Origin: Streptomyces iranensis
GTDB taxonomy: Bacteria > Actinomycetota > Actinomycetes > Streptomycetales > Streptomycetaceae
Assembly (NCBI RefSeq): GCF_017874715.1
Contig: NZ_JAGGLR010000031.1
Span: forward strand, 62,001-126,000
DNA length: 64,000 bases
Direction: 5' to 3'
The notes beneath the pieces are model-generated. The model was not told the DNA's origin, made no database searches, and was given only the letters and a program-made list of their open reading frames with translations. A program made the translations under genes and the position numbers. This document shows, one piece after another, positions 19,301-27,176 of the stretch (position 1 is its first letter; each line of letters begins with the position of its first letter).

Positions 19301-19373
19301 CGGATACCGGCAAGGTGGGGACGGCCGGTGAGTCGGACTGCCGGTCGGCGTCGAATGGGGCGGCCGAAGTCAT
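16329..19373 (-). CDS. APH-type kinase / degenerate M23 / class III aminotransferase-fold fusion
   Basis: The 1014-residue protein has three parts. Residues about 30-340 form an aminoglycoside-phosphotransferase-like kinase, with catalytic loop HQDLNDAN at 217-224 and metal motif VDVGD at 241-245. Residues about 420-545 resemble an M23 metallopeptidase barrel (HLDSPRLPGETVKAGEAVGTV), but the usual HLHFE end is replaced by GVQIQM, so peptidase activity is unlikely. Residues about 590-990 are a class III PLP aminotransferase fold (FLVCSGSEANDLALRIARQ; TMGKPLGNGHPL with PLP lysine K837). Kinases of this type paired with AGXT2-like PLP phospho-lyases convert amino-alcohols to aldehydes via a phosphate ester (ethanolamine phosphate and hydroxylysine phosphate are known cases). 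The fusion may therefore be a complete amino-alcohol to aldehyde converter, with the next gene oxidising the aldehyde. Plain transamination remains possible. Confidence 0.85.
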   Translation of the reverse strand: MTSAAPFDADRQSDSPAVPTLPVSVLERVLEGHYGLTVTGHEPLGGEIDQNFKVVDGSGHPRFVRVTHAGPDSAELRWQNSLLLHLARTAPELPVPQLVPTTSGALQSGVEHEGQAYTVRVMTWMPGLVMADIGHHPPGLLRELGVMAGRLSLGLSGMDGPDSLAEHDWDMRRASEVIDGALPSVSDRNDVTEVRRIMSWYDGIRPALATLPHSVVHQDLNDANVLADTDETGTLRISGIVDVGDAMFSVRATELAVAAGYAMVRKDDPLAAATEVVAGFQSILPLTAEELAVVYPLAAARLCMNAVTWNRRIAESGSDYGRTRMRHTWPTIRKLARIPPELAEAAFRAACSLPTAEASPAAEALGAALTGLFADAVHIDARPAADLYDELDWDDRAAVRDAVDTRRGHRPGVLGHLEPSLLWAGQRAPGPHEPATIRVGTTVLLAAGTELLSPGHGVVESAPTDERPLVLRHDGDDSASFTLWWHLDSPRLPGETVKAGEAVGTVREGDVEPGLGAGVQIQMLSSAHLAAFPPPRRVAPSQRAAWRRLTSDPTPGLGRVPEPDREPTVDDVLAIRSRHIARSQRNYYARPMNLVRGRDVWFYDEDGLGYLDSLNNVTHVGHAEPRVTAAALRQMRKLNTNSRFVYPQIAGYVEKLTATLPDALEVVFLVCSGSEANDLALRIARQVTGRRHVVNIDGAYHGNTGVVTGISPNRYKGPGGQGAPPTTHEVAIPDRYRGAYGYDDPDAGGKYARDAARVIERIDSDGRRPAAFIAESLMGSAGNIVFPDGYLAGAFAAARQAGALCISDEVQVGVGRLGPWWGFELQGVVPDIVTMGKPLGNGHPLAAVVTTREIADAFDTGMKYFNTFGGNPVSCAIGEAVLDIVERDGLRAHATEVGDYFARSLRQLQETQPLIGDVRARGLYLGVELVRDRATKKPATAEAFQVTELMKERGTVVFPNGVHDNVLKIKPPMTFRREHVDLYVEALAEVLSLPGLSMSEAAVGAGPGTTFPKK

Positions 19374-19563
19374 CGAAGCGTCTCACTCTCGTGGGCTGGC
19401 CGGACGGGACAGGGTCCGGAAGTGAATCAGGGGCTTGGCTGAATCCAACGCCGGATCGGGCGGGGACTCCATGGGCGGGAGTCCGTGAGTTCGGCGGTGG
19501 ATTTGTGCGCGGTGCACACCGAGGGCTGATGCGATGCCTGACGGAGGCGGTACCGGCCGTGCC

Positions 19564-21051
19564 TCAGTCGCGGTCACCGACCTCAGTCATCAGCCGCGCG
19601 TACATGGCGGGTTTCCATCGTCTGGCCCCGAGCCCCCATACCGTCCCGCCGAGCAGCGACAGGACCATGAGTCCGACGAGGAGTACGGCGAGCCAGCCGT
19701 CCGTACCGAGCAGCACGTCCACCCCGTCCAGGGCGTAGTACAGGATCGGCAGCAGGCCCGCGATGCCGAGCAGTGGTGCGGTCACTGTGTTCCAGACGCG
19801 CTTGTCGAGGGTGCTGCGGCGGAAGAAGACGAAGACCGCGACGCTGGCGATGAACTGGAGCAGGATGATGGACATGGCACCGATGCCGGTCATCCAGGTG
19901 AACAGGGCCGTATAGGAGTCGAGCCCGAAGGCGGCGAAGAGAGCGACCACCAGGCCGACCATCACGGTCTGGACGACACAGGCCGCCGACGGTGAGTGCT
20001 TCGTCGGGTGGCACCGGCCCAGTGCCGTCGGCAGGGCTCCCTGACGGCCGAGGGAGAAGAGATAGCGGGCGACGTTGTTGTGGAAGGTGACGATCGCCGC
20101 GAACATGCTGCTGATGATCAGGACGCGGAAGGCCAGGGTCGCCCAGCCGCCGAGGACGGAGCCACTGACGGCGAAGACCAGGTCGCCGGACTCCTTGTTC
20201 GCCACGTGGACCGCGTTGTCCACGCCGAGGGAGTTGACCATGAGCCAGGCGGTGATCGCGTAGAAGACACCCATGAAGACGACCGCGATGTAGGTGGCTC
20301 GGGGGACCGTGCGCTTCGGATCGCGCGCCTCCTCGCCGTAGATCGCACTGCCCTCGAAGCCGATGAACGAGGCGTGCGCGAACATCAGGGCCACACCCAC
20401 CGAGCCGGCGAAGACGGTCGACGGTGCGAACGGCTCGAAGGAGAAGTCGCTGACGGGGGTGCGGGAATTGACGAGGATGGCGACGTCGAGCACCCCGATG
20501 ACCGCGGTTTCCAGGGTCAGCAGTACGCCCAGGAAGACCGCCCCCGCGTGGACGCGGTTGAGGCCGAGGGCCAGACAGGCGGCCAGCGCCATGAAGGCGA
20601 AGACCCACCAGGGCAGATCGATGTGCAGTTCATCGAGGACCAACTCGTGTGCGTAGTAGCCGATACCGCCGTAGAGTCCGAGCTGGATCGCGTTGTAGCC
20701 GAAGATCGCGAGGGACGCCGAGCCGAGGCCGAGGGGCCGGCCGAGCCCCAGGGTGACGTACGAGTAGAAGGCGCCGGCGTTCGTGACGTGCCGGCTCATG
20801 GCGACATAGCCGACCGAGAACAGCAGCAGCACCAGCGCCACGGCCAGAAAGGCCCCCGCGATGCCGATGCCGTTCCCGGCGTTCACGATGACGGGGAACA
20901 GGGCGATCACCACGGTGAGCGGCGCGGCGGCGGCGATGATGAAGAACACGATGCCGGCGGCACCGATGCTGTTCTGCTTGAGCCCGGTGAGGGGCCGGTC
21001 GGCCCGGCTCGGTCCGGAGACCGCTGTGGGAGCCGGAGGGGGCGCGGTCAT
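19564..21051 (-). CDS. APC-superfamily amino acid/amine permease
   Basis: The product is a membrane protein of about 495 residues with roughly 12 hydrophobic segments. It opens with GLKQNSIGAAGIVFFIIAAA and contains the APC signature around FIGFEGSAIYGEEARDPKRT followed by VPRATYIAVVFMGVFYAITA. It imports an amino acid, polyamine or amino-alcohol. ATG 21051 is preferred because AGGAGAG lies just upstream, although the frame is open to an earlier ATG at 21117 inside the divergent promoter region. It is the first gene of the minus-strand catabolic run and faces the PucR gene, which probably controls it. A related permease (46021-47625) shares the same central motif. Confidence 0.9.
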   Translation of the reverse strand: MTAPPPAPTAVSGPSRADRPLTGLKQNSIGAAGIVFFIIAAAAPLTVVIALFPVIVNAGNGIGIAGAFLAVALVLLLFSVGYVAMSRHVTNAGAFYSYVTLGLGRPLGLGSASLAIFGYNAIQLGLYGGIGYYAHELVLDELHIDLPWWVFAFMALAACLALGLNRVHAGAVFLGVLLTLETAVIGVLDVAILVNSRTPVSDFSFEPFAPSTVFAGSVGVALMFAHASFIGFEGSAIYGEEARDPKRTVPRATYIAVVFMGVFYAITAWLMVNSLGVDNAVHVANKESGDLVFAVSGSVLGGWATLAFRVLIISSMFAAIVTFHNNVARYLFSLGRQGALPTALGRCHPTKHSPSAACVVQTVMVGLVVALFAAFGLDSYTALFTWMTGIGAMSIILLQFIASVAVFVFFRRSTLDKRVWNTVTAPLLGIAGLLPILYYALDGVDVLLGTDGWLAVLLVGLMVLSLLGGTVWGLGARRWKPAMYARLMTEVGDRD

Positions 21052-21202
21052 GTGAACACCAACTCTCTCCTGGGTGAAGTGCAGCCCAGTGGAGCACCGC
21101 CGGACAGCGCCGCTCAATGGATGTGATGACCACCCTTGACCGGCCTACCATGTGCACACGCACAATTTCACTCATCTGTTTACCGACGGGTTGCGCACCC
21201 GT

Positions 21203-21255
21203 GACACCACATTTCGACGTGATGCCGTATGGCTCAAATGTGTCGAAGTGGTGTC
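21203..21255. promoter_or_regulatory. Imperfect inverted repeat in the permease/PucR divergent region
   Basis: GACACCACATTTCGAC (21203-21218) is mirrored by GTCGAAGTGGTGTC (21242-21255): the arms match except for a small insertion, with a 23-bp spacer. A smaller perfect hairpin (ACGGGT, 5-nt loop, ACCCGT; 21186-21202) lies directly before it. The site is between the APC permease and PucR genes, the expected place for a regulator operator. Assignment to PucR is inference. Confidence 0.55.
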
Positions 21256-21290
21256 CTGGGGTCAATCCCGGGCCAGAGACCAGGGGGACC

Positions 21291-22517
21291 ATGCCCATTT
21301 CAGAGGAGCACCCTTCGGGGCGGCACGCGGAGGCGGTGCGTTCGATCGCCCGGATGCTGCTCGCCGAGCGTCTGGAGGAGCTGGCGACGAATGCGCAGGC
21401 GTGTCTGGACCGCCAGGAACGGGCGTACGCGGACATGCCTGTGGAGCCCGCTGTGAAGCTGGCCGGTATGCGGCGGACTCTCGAACTCGCCTTGACCCGG
21501 CTGTCCGGAGACGCTGTCCCTCCGGACGTCGCCCGAGCCACCTCAGATGTCGGCCGCCAGCGCGCTGAGCAGGGCTTTCCTCTTCCGGCGCTGGTGCATT
21601 CGTTCCAGCTGGACTTCCGGGTGCTGTGGGAGGCGTTCGTCGAGGAGGGCCGGAAACGGGGCCTCGCCGGCGACCCGGGGTTCCTCGATGGTCTGCTGTT
21701 GGTCTGGGAAGCGACGGACACCAACAGCGTCGAGGTCGTCGACGCCTACCACCGCGCGGAACGCGATCTCACGAGTCATCGCCTGCAAGTCCGCAGCCGC
21801 GCCTTCGAACGCCTGGTGCTGGAAGGCGAGCGGGACACCGCCGTCGTGGCCGATGCCTCGGCCAAGCTCGGCATTCCGGTCGATGCCCCCCTGGTGGTCC
21901 TCGTGGCCGAGGGAGTCCCCACCAGTGACCGATCCCTTGCCGACTGTCATCAGGCGCTGAGGCGGGCCAACCTCCCCTGTCACTTCGGTTACCTCGGCGA
22001 CGAGCTGCTCGGAGTGATCAACCGAGGCCGTCGCTCCAGCGGGGCCGTTCACGACCACCTCACCCCGCTGGGGGCCTGGAGGTGCGGAACCGTCGACGTC
22101 GACGGCTTGGCGGGTACGCCTCGCGGCGTACGGCTGGCCCGCGCGGCGATCCGAAGCGATGCCGTCCCCGGGCTGCGCCCCATCCGGCGCCACTGGATCG
22201 GCGCGATCATGTCGGGCGACGAGGAGCTCACCGGTGTCATGGCCCGCGATGTGCTCGCTCCGCTGATGGCGGTGCGTGATCACGAAGGCCTGATCGAGAC
22301 ACTGCGGCACTACCTCGCGCTCGGCTCCGTCACCGAAGTCGCCGACCGTACGTACCGGCACCGCAACACGGTGCGCAACCGGCTCCAAGCCGTCGAGCAC
22401 GCGACGGGGCTGAGCCTGGCGGTGCCCGCTGACGCGGCTCTGCTGGCCATGGCCACGGAGTGGCTCAAGACCACCACGGGGCAGAACTATCTGCGGCAGC
22501 GGGGCGCCTTGGACTGA
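21291..22517 (+). CDS. PucR-type transcriptional regulator
   Basis: The 408-residue protein ends in the PucR helix-turn-helix: YLALGSVTEVADRTYRHRNT and RNRLQAVEHATGL. Before it lies the GGDEF-like/CdaR-type sensory region (ERLVLEGERDTAVVADASAK), and the N-terminal part is an alpha-helical domain (PLPALVHSFQLDFRVLWEAF). PucR/CdaR proteins respond to a catabolic substrate and switch on neighbouring operons. It is transcribed divergently from the seven-gene cluster at 9463-21051 and is probably its regulator. ATG 21291 is chosen because GGGGGA precedes it; the frame extends upstream through the promoter region without motif support. Confidence 0.88.
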   Translation: MPISEEHPSGRHAEAVRSIARMLLAERLEELATNAQACLDRQERAYADMPVEPAVKLAGMRRTLELALTRLSGDAVPPDVARATSDVGRQRAEQGFPLPALVHSFQLDFRVLWEAFVEEGRKRGLAGDPGFLDGLLLVWEATDTNSVEVVDAYHRAERDLTSHRLQVRSRAFERLVLEGERDTAVVADASAKLGIPVDAPLVVLVAEGVPTSDRSLADCHQALRRANLPCHFGYLGDELLGVINRGRRSSGAVHDHLTPLGAWRCGTVDVDGLAGTPRGVRLARAAIRSDAVPGLRPIRRHWIGAIMSGDEELTGVMARDVLAPLMAVRDHEGLIETLRHYLALGSVTEVADRTYRHRNTVRNRLQAVEHATGLSLAVPADAALLAMATEWLKTTTGQNYLRQRGALD

Positions 22518-22559
22518 AGGCATCGCAGGCGGCCGTCCGGCCCGGCGGCGGGCGTGAGC

Positions 22560-23528
22560 TCATGCGCTGTGTCCGCCGTACCGCGGGGACCTCGCGTTCC
22601 AGGCGATGAGTCCGGCGACGAATCGGTTCATCCCGTTCACGTACGAGGAGATGGTGCTGCTGCCGGTTTCCTTGATCAGCTGGGCGGACAGCTCGGCGTG
22701 CCGGTCCATGGTGGCCTGGAAGCGGTCGATCGTCAGCTGAGCGGCCTCCATCGTGGTGATGTTCCGGCTGCGGGCGATGACGCTGACGGCGTTTTCCTCC
22801 CCCTCACCGGCCAGGATCTCCTTGTGCAAGGACTGGAGATCCTGCAGGAGGATGACCCGGTCGAGGTCACATGTGTGGAGGGACCGAAGAAGTGGGTTCT
22901 CGCATTCGGCGGAAAGGTCGATACCCAGGCTGATCTCGATGAGGATGTGGTCGATGGCCTGCCCGATGGTGCGGCGTCGCGCCCGCAGGTATGCGTCAAG
23001 ATCCTCGTAACTTTCCGCGGCCGTGCGCCGTTCGGCGGTCTCGAGACAGCCGTGGAAATAGTCATCCACCGTCCTGGTGAGGCGGTCCAGCTGCCCGGGT
23101 GGGACGTAGCCGCGCAGCCGATCCCAGATGACCTTCATCAGCGGACCGAAGCGTTCTTCGTTCGTGGTGGTGAAGGCCGACTCCGCGTCCGTGATGCATG
23201 CCTTGAGCATCCCGCGCACATCGTGGTCACCGTCCGCGTCGATGACGTCGTCGCGTTCGACGAAGAGCAGACTTATCGCCGAGAAATCCCATAACGCCTC
23301 ACGGCCGCAGGCCGGCCAGCACAGCGCCGCACAGAGCACATAGTCCGCGGCGATGATCCTCGGCTCCTCACTCCGGGGGAAACGGCAGTGCGCGAAGACG
23401 CGGGGGTAGAAGTCGCTGTTTCGCACTTCCTCGTAGTGTGGGCTTTCCGTGGCCCCTTCCCCTTGCGTCAGGCTGTGCCGTAATTGTGCCAGTGACTCAA
23501 GTCGCGGCTGTATCCCGATTTTTCCCAT
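22560..23528 (-). CDS. Class I terpene synthase (cyclase)
   Basis: The 322-residue protein is the size of a bacterial class I terpene cyclase. The first metal-binding motif DDVID is at 93-97 in LLFVERDDVIDADGD. The second motif, normally NDxxSxxxE, appears as QDLQSLHKE at 229-237, so the first metal-ligand Asn is Gln while Asp, Ser and Glu positions are kept. The C-terminal Arg-Tyr pair is present (SPRY, 316-317). It would ionise and cyclise a prenyl diphosphate in the cytosol. As the last gene of an operon with a prenyl diphosphate synthase and a P450, it probably makes a sesqui- or diterpene skeleton that the P450 oxidises; the chain length is not certain. Confidence 0.85.
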   Translation of the reverse strand: MGKIGIQPRLESLAQLRHSLTQGEGATESPHYEEVRNSDFYPRVFAHCRFPRSEEPRIIAADYVLCAALCWPACGREALWDFSAISLLFVERDDVIDADGDHDVRGMLKACITDAESAFTTTNEERFGPLMKVIWDRLRGYVPPGQLDRLTRTVDDYFHGCLETAERRTAAESYEDLDAYLRARRRTIGQAIDHILIEISLGIDLSAECENPLLRSLHTCDLDRVILLQDLQSLHKEILAGEGEENAVSVIARSRNITTMEAAQLTIDRFQATMDRHAELSAQLIKETGSSTISSYVNGMNRFVAGLIAWNARSPRYGGHSA

Positions 23529-23580
23529 GTTGATGATGGACTCCTCACGCGTCCTGCGCGGTCGCCGGTGTCGGCGGATA

Positions 23581-24936
23581 TCAGTGAGCTATGAGATTCC
23601 GGGCGGCAAGGCGCATGGGGAGCCGGCGCGGAGTCATCACGCTTCCCAGGGCGGGCCTGACCTTGACATTCGGCACCGGTTCCAGCTTCCACCGGGCGAC
23701 GATGGTCGCCAGGGTGATGACCGCCTCGATGATGGCGAACTTGTCCCCGATGCATTTGCGTGCCCCGCTGCCGAACGGGACCATGGCATCGCGGGGCGGC
23801 AGCTCATTGCCGTTGGACGGGTCCCACCTGTCGGGGTCGAAGGCGGTGGGCCGAGTGAAGTGCTCAGCGCTGCGGTGAACGATGTAGGGGCTGTAGGCAA
23901 TGGTGGTGCCGGCGGGAATCCGGTGCTTCCCCAAGCTGGCGTCCGCGGTCGATTTCCTCGTCAGGAACCAACCGGGTGAGTACAGCCGCAGCGTCTCCTT
24001 GATGACGCGGTCGGTGTATTCCAGCCGGGACACGTCGTCGTAGGTGGCCGTCCGTCCGGCGAGGACCTCGTCGACCTCCTCATGCAACCGGCGCTGCGCC
24101 TCCGGGTTCTGCCCGAGAGCGTGAAGTGCCCAGGCGACAACGGTCGCCGACGACTCACCTCCGGCGAACAGGAACGAGATGACCGCGTCCGAGATCTCGT
24201 CGTCGCTGAGGCGTTGGTTGCTGCTTTCCGCATCACGGGCGGACACCAGGGCGGACAGCAGATCGCCGTGGTCGACGCCGCTTTCACGACGACGCGTGAT
24301 GATCTCATGGGTTGTCGTGGTGAGGCGTTCCTTCGCCTTGAGGAACGAGCGGTTCCCCGGCACCGGGAGCCGGGTCAGCCACGCCGGCATGAACATCTGC
24401 CGGTAGAAGCCTTCGAAGACGACCGCGACATCGCTGATCATCTGCTGAAGCGTCTCGTCGGCCAAGGTGTCCGAGAAGGCGGCGGTCATGAGGATCCTGT
24501 TGGTGGCCTTCATGATCTCGCCGGGTACGTCCACGACCTGCCCGTCGTGCCAGGAGTTCACCACTTCCTCGACATGGCTGCTCATCACCTCGGCGTAAGC
24601 AGGCAGCCGGGCGCCGTGGAACGCGGGCTGAAGCAGCCGCCGCAGCCGTCGGTGCCCCTGGTACGGGCAGGACCCCGGACCGTTGCCCAGGACTTCGCGG
24701 ACGCGGTCGAAGAGCACCCCGCCCTTGTCGAATGTGCGGTCGTCGCGGAGAACCTGCTGGGTGAGGTCCGCGTCGCAGACCACGACCATTCCGATGGGGC
24801 CCACCCGGATACGCACGAGATCGCCGACAGGCGACAGAGAACCCAGGAACTCCTGCGGGTTCCTGAGCAAAGGCAAGCTGTGGCCGAGCAGAGGAAGCGC
24901 TCTCGGCGCGGTCGGTACGGTGTCGATGTCCGTCAT
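23581..24936 (-). CDS. Cytochrome P450 monooxygenase
   Basis: The 451-residue soluble P450 has the ExxR motif KETLR (313-317), the PERF-like FDPDRWDPSNGNELPP and the heme loop FGSGARKCIG (388-397, heme-ligand Cys395). The I-helix reads AGGESSA (258-264): the usual oxygen-activating Thr is Ser262, an uncommon but known variation. It resembles terpene-oxidising bacterial P450s in length and style. It lies between the prenyl synthase (47-bp gap) and the terpene synthase (52-bp gap) on the same strand, so the natural inference is oxidation of the cyclised terpene. ATG 24936 is preferred because AGGAG precedes it closely. No dedicated ferredoxin gene is seen in the window. Confidence 0.92.
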   Translation of the reverse strand: MTDIDTVPTAPRALPLLGHSLPLLRNPQEFLGSLSPVGDLVRIRVGPIGMVVVCDADLTQQVLRDDRTFDKGGVLFDRVREVLGNGPGSCPYQGHRRLRRLLQPAFHGARLPAYAEVMSSHVEEVVNSWHDGQVVDVPGEIMKATNRILMTAAFSDTLADETLQQMISDVAVVFEGFYRQMFMPAWLTRLPVPGNRSFLKAKERLTTTTHEIITRRRESGVDHGDLLSALVSARDAESSNQRLSDDEISDAVISFLFAGGESSATVVAWALHALGQNPEAQRRLHEEVDEVLAGRTATYDDVSRLEYTDRVIKETLRLYSPGWFLTRKSTADASLGKHRIPAGTTIAYSPYIVHRSAEHFTRPTAFDPDRWDPSNGNELPPRDAMVPFGSGARKCIGDKFAIIEAVITLATIVARWKLEPVPNVKVRPALGSVMTPRRLPMRLAARNLIAH

Positions 24937-24983
24937 GGGCTCCTGCTTTCGACGATGGAGGTGGTAACGGATGCGGGCCTGTG

Positions 24984-26222
24984 TCACACGCTGCGCTGGG
25001 TGGCGGACTCCGCCAAGCAGCGCAGGACGGGCAGGGCGCCCGGGTGGATCGAACCAGGGTTGGACAGCAGCTTTTCGACGCTGTCCCGGTGCTGGGCGAT
25101 CATGTCCTCGATACCGGTCCGGGCACCGCTCTCGATCAGAACGGCCCGGACCCGCTCGGCCTGAGCGTCGGTGAGGTCCGCCCGGCCGAGCAGATCGCGC
25201 AGCAGGTCAGCGGAGTCCGCCGAAGCGGTACGCAGAGCGAGAGCGACGAGCGCGGTGTGTTTACCGTCGCGCAGGTCGTCCATTCGCGGCTTCCCGGTCT
25301 CGGCGGGGTCCCCGAATGCGCCAAGCAGATCGTCGCGGAGCTGGAACGCCTCGCCGAGCGGCAGCGCGTAGGCGGTCAGCGCGTCAAGGAGGTCGTCGTC
25401 GGCCCCGGCGAGGACGGCGCCGATGTGCAGGGGGCGCTCGATGCTGTACTTGGAGGTCTTGTAGCGCGCGATGGTCAGGGCCCGCTCGACGTCGTCGGTG
25501 GGAGAACCGGTGGCGGCGAGATCCAGGTACTGCCCGTACATGATCTCCGAGCGCATCACATCGAGCAGGGGCAGGAGACCGGTGAGCTCGTCGGGTGTGA
25601 GCCCCGCGGTGTGGATGAGTTCGTCGGACCAGGTCAGCGCGAGATCGCCGACCAGGACAGCGGCACCGACCCCGAACCACTCGGCCGACTCGGGACTGTC
25701 ACCCGACGCGATGCGCTGACCGGCCAGCGCGCGGTGCACGGTCGGCTCTCCGCGACGGATCGAGCTCTGATCCATGACGTCGTCGTGGATCAGAGCGAAG
25801 GCGTGGAACATCTCCAGCGCGGCCGCCACACGGATGACGGCCGCTGGCGGGGTCCGCTCGCCGACAGCGGCGTGCCAACCGGTGACGCACAGCAGCGGCC
25901 GCAGTCGCTTTCCGCCGGCGGCCAGGAAGCCGGCCACAGCCTGAACGAATGAGGCAGGCAAGTGCTCCCGCTCGGCGGCAGCCGCCTTCTCACGCAGGAA
26001 TTCCGTCAACACGGCGTCGATGCAGGCCCGTAGGTCCGCCAGGGCCGGTATCGCCTGGGATGCGCCCCACGAGGTGTCGTCCGGCAGGGGAGTTTCCCCG
26101 TCGCCTTCCACGCTCCATAATCGCGTCTTCGCGGTGGGGGCCTTGAGGTTTGTAACGGGCGAGTCCGCCGCGAGTACCCCGGACGTGTCCTTGTTCGGCC
26201 AGTTTTGCGCGACCTCTCCCAT
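24984..26222 (-). CDS. Polyprenyl (probably geranylgeranyl) diphosphate synthase
   Basis: The 412-residue protein belongs to the trans-isoprenyl diphosphate synthases: GGKRLRP (103-109), first Asp-rich motif DDVMD (147-151), and the second motif in the actinobacterial form QLRDDLLGAFGDPAETGKP (about 294-312). It condenses isopentenyl diphosphate with an allylic primer. The chain length is inferred as C20 from general resemblance to actinobacterial GGPP synthases; C15 is not excluded. About 60 residues precede the catalytic domain, longer than usual and without a motif. ATG 26222 is chosen because AGAGAGG lies 8 bp upstream. It is the first gene of the terpenoid operon; the 239 bp upstream should contain its promoter. 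Confidence 0.9.
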   Translation of the reverse strand: MGEVAQNWPNKDTSGVLAADSPVTNLKAPTAKTRLWSVEGDGETPLPDDTSWGASQAIPALADLRACIDAVLTEFLREKAAAAEREHLPASFVQAVAGFLAAGGKRLRPLLCVTGWHAAVGERTPPAAVIRVAAALEMFHAFALIHDDVMDQSSIRRGEPTVHRALAGQRIASGDSPESAEWFGVGAAVLVGDLALTWSDELIHTAGLTPDELTGLLPLLDVMRSEIMYGQYLDLAATGSPTDDVERALTIARYKTSKYSIERPLHIGAVLAGADDDLLDALTAYALPLGEAFQLRDDLLGAFGDPAETGKPRMDDLRDGKHTALVALALRTASADSADLLRDLLGRADLTDAQAERVRAVLIESGARTGIEDMIAQHRDSVEKLLSNPGSIHPGALPVLRCLAESATQRSV

Positions 26223-26461
26223 AGCGAAAACCTCTCTTGTGGTCACCTGCGTCGAACGTGGAGAGCTGCGCGCCACTCAAACCGCGGAGCTTCTGGAAGT
26301 CGGGTCCGATCGGGTGGAGACGTGCGGGGGCACGCCCTCACCACTCGCCACGGGCCGAACGGCCAAGTGGTTCAATGCGTTTGCGTGGAAACGGTTCCGC
26401 TGTGGCGCTGGTGCTGAGCACCGTGGCCCCCTTCCTCCGCCGGGGGCGCCGGGCCACCGCG

Positions 26462-27088
26462 TCAGGCGGTGCGGCGGACGAGGAGGATGTGATCGGTGAC
26501 CTCGGCGGTCTGCCCGCCGGGGCCGGTCGCGATCCGGCGGGGTGCGTCGGCCCGCTCGACCGTCCATGTCTCCGGGGCCAGATCGATACCGGCGGCGACC
26601 TCCTGCGGGCTCGGGTACCGGGTATCGGGATCCTGGTCCCACGACCACGGCGCGGCCGAGCCGTGATCGACGACCAGCAGCCGCCCGCCCGGCCGCAGTG
26701 CGTGCGCGGCCGAGCGCAGGACGGTTGCCCGGTCCAGGTCGAAGGGGGTGTGCAGGTAGTGGGCGCAGATCAGGTCGAATTCGCTGGGCGGGAAAGATGT
26801 GTGCACGTCGTGCCGCACGGTGGTGACGCGGTCGCTCAGACCGTGTGAGAGGGCGAGGGCGGCGAGCCGCTCGACCGCCACGGCCGAGATGTCGACGGCG
26901 GTGACCCGCCACCCCTGACCGGCGAGCCACAGCGCGTCGCCGCCGTGACCGCATCCGAGGTCCAACGCGTCACCGGGCGGCAGGCCCGTCACCGTCTCGG
27001 TGAGGCGGGCATTCGGCCGCGGGTCGCCGACCGTAGGCCGGGCCGCGTAGACGCCGTCCCAGAACGCGACCGCATCGGTGGTGCTCAT
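26462..27088 (-). CDS. Class I SAM-dependent methyltransferase
   Basis: The 208-residue protein has the SAM-binding motif I DALDLGCGHGGDALWLAGQG, motif II-like WRVTAVDIS and the later ALRPGGRLLVVDHG. The compact, bare-domain architecture is that of small-molecule or toxic-metalloid methyltransferases; the substrate is unknown. A clear ribosome site (AAGGAG) precedes ATG 27088. It is divergent from an XRE-cupin regulator with 88 bp between starts, an arrangement that suggests the regulator controls it. It lies upstream of the terpenoid operon on the same strand, 239 bp from the next start. Confidence 0.88.
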   Translation of the reverse strand: MSTTDAVAFWDGVYAARPTVGDPRPNARLTETVTGLPPGDALDLGCGHGGDALWLAGQGWRVTAVDISAVAVERLAALALSHGLSDRVTTVRHDVHTSFPPSEFDLICAHYLHTPFDLDRATVLRSAAHALRPGGRLLVVDHGSAAPWSWDQDPDTRYPSPQEVAAGIDLAPETWTVERADAPRRIATGPGGQTAEVTDHILLVRRTA

Positions 27089-27176
27089 CAGAACTCCTTG
27101 TGTCGGTAGGCGCTCAGTCTTGCCAGGCCCACCACGACCTGGCACGAAATCTTGCGGTAATGGCAAGGTGGGCCTC

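Noticed and set aside
15507..19331. A 1274-codon plus-strand open frame across the aldehyde dehydrogenase and fusion genes
   Set aside because: It is the complement of two well-supported genes and shows only low-complexity composition.
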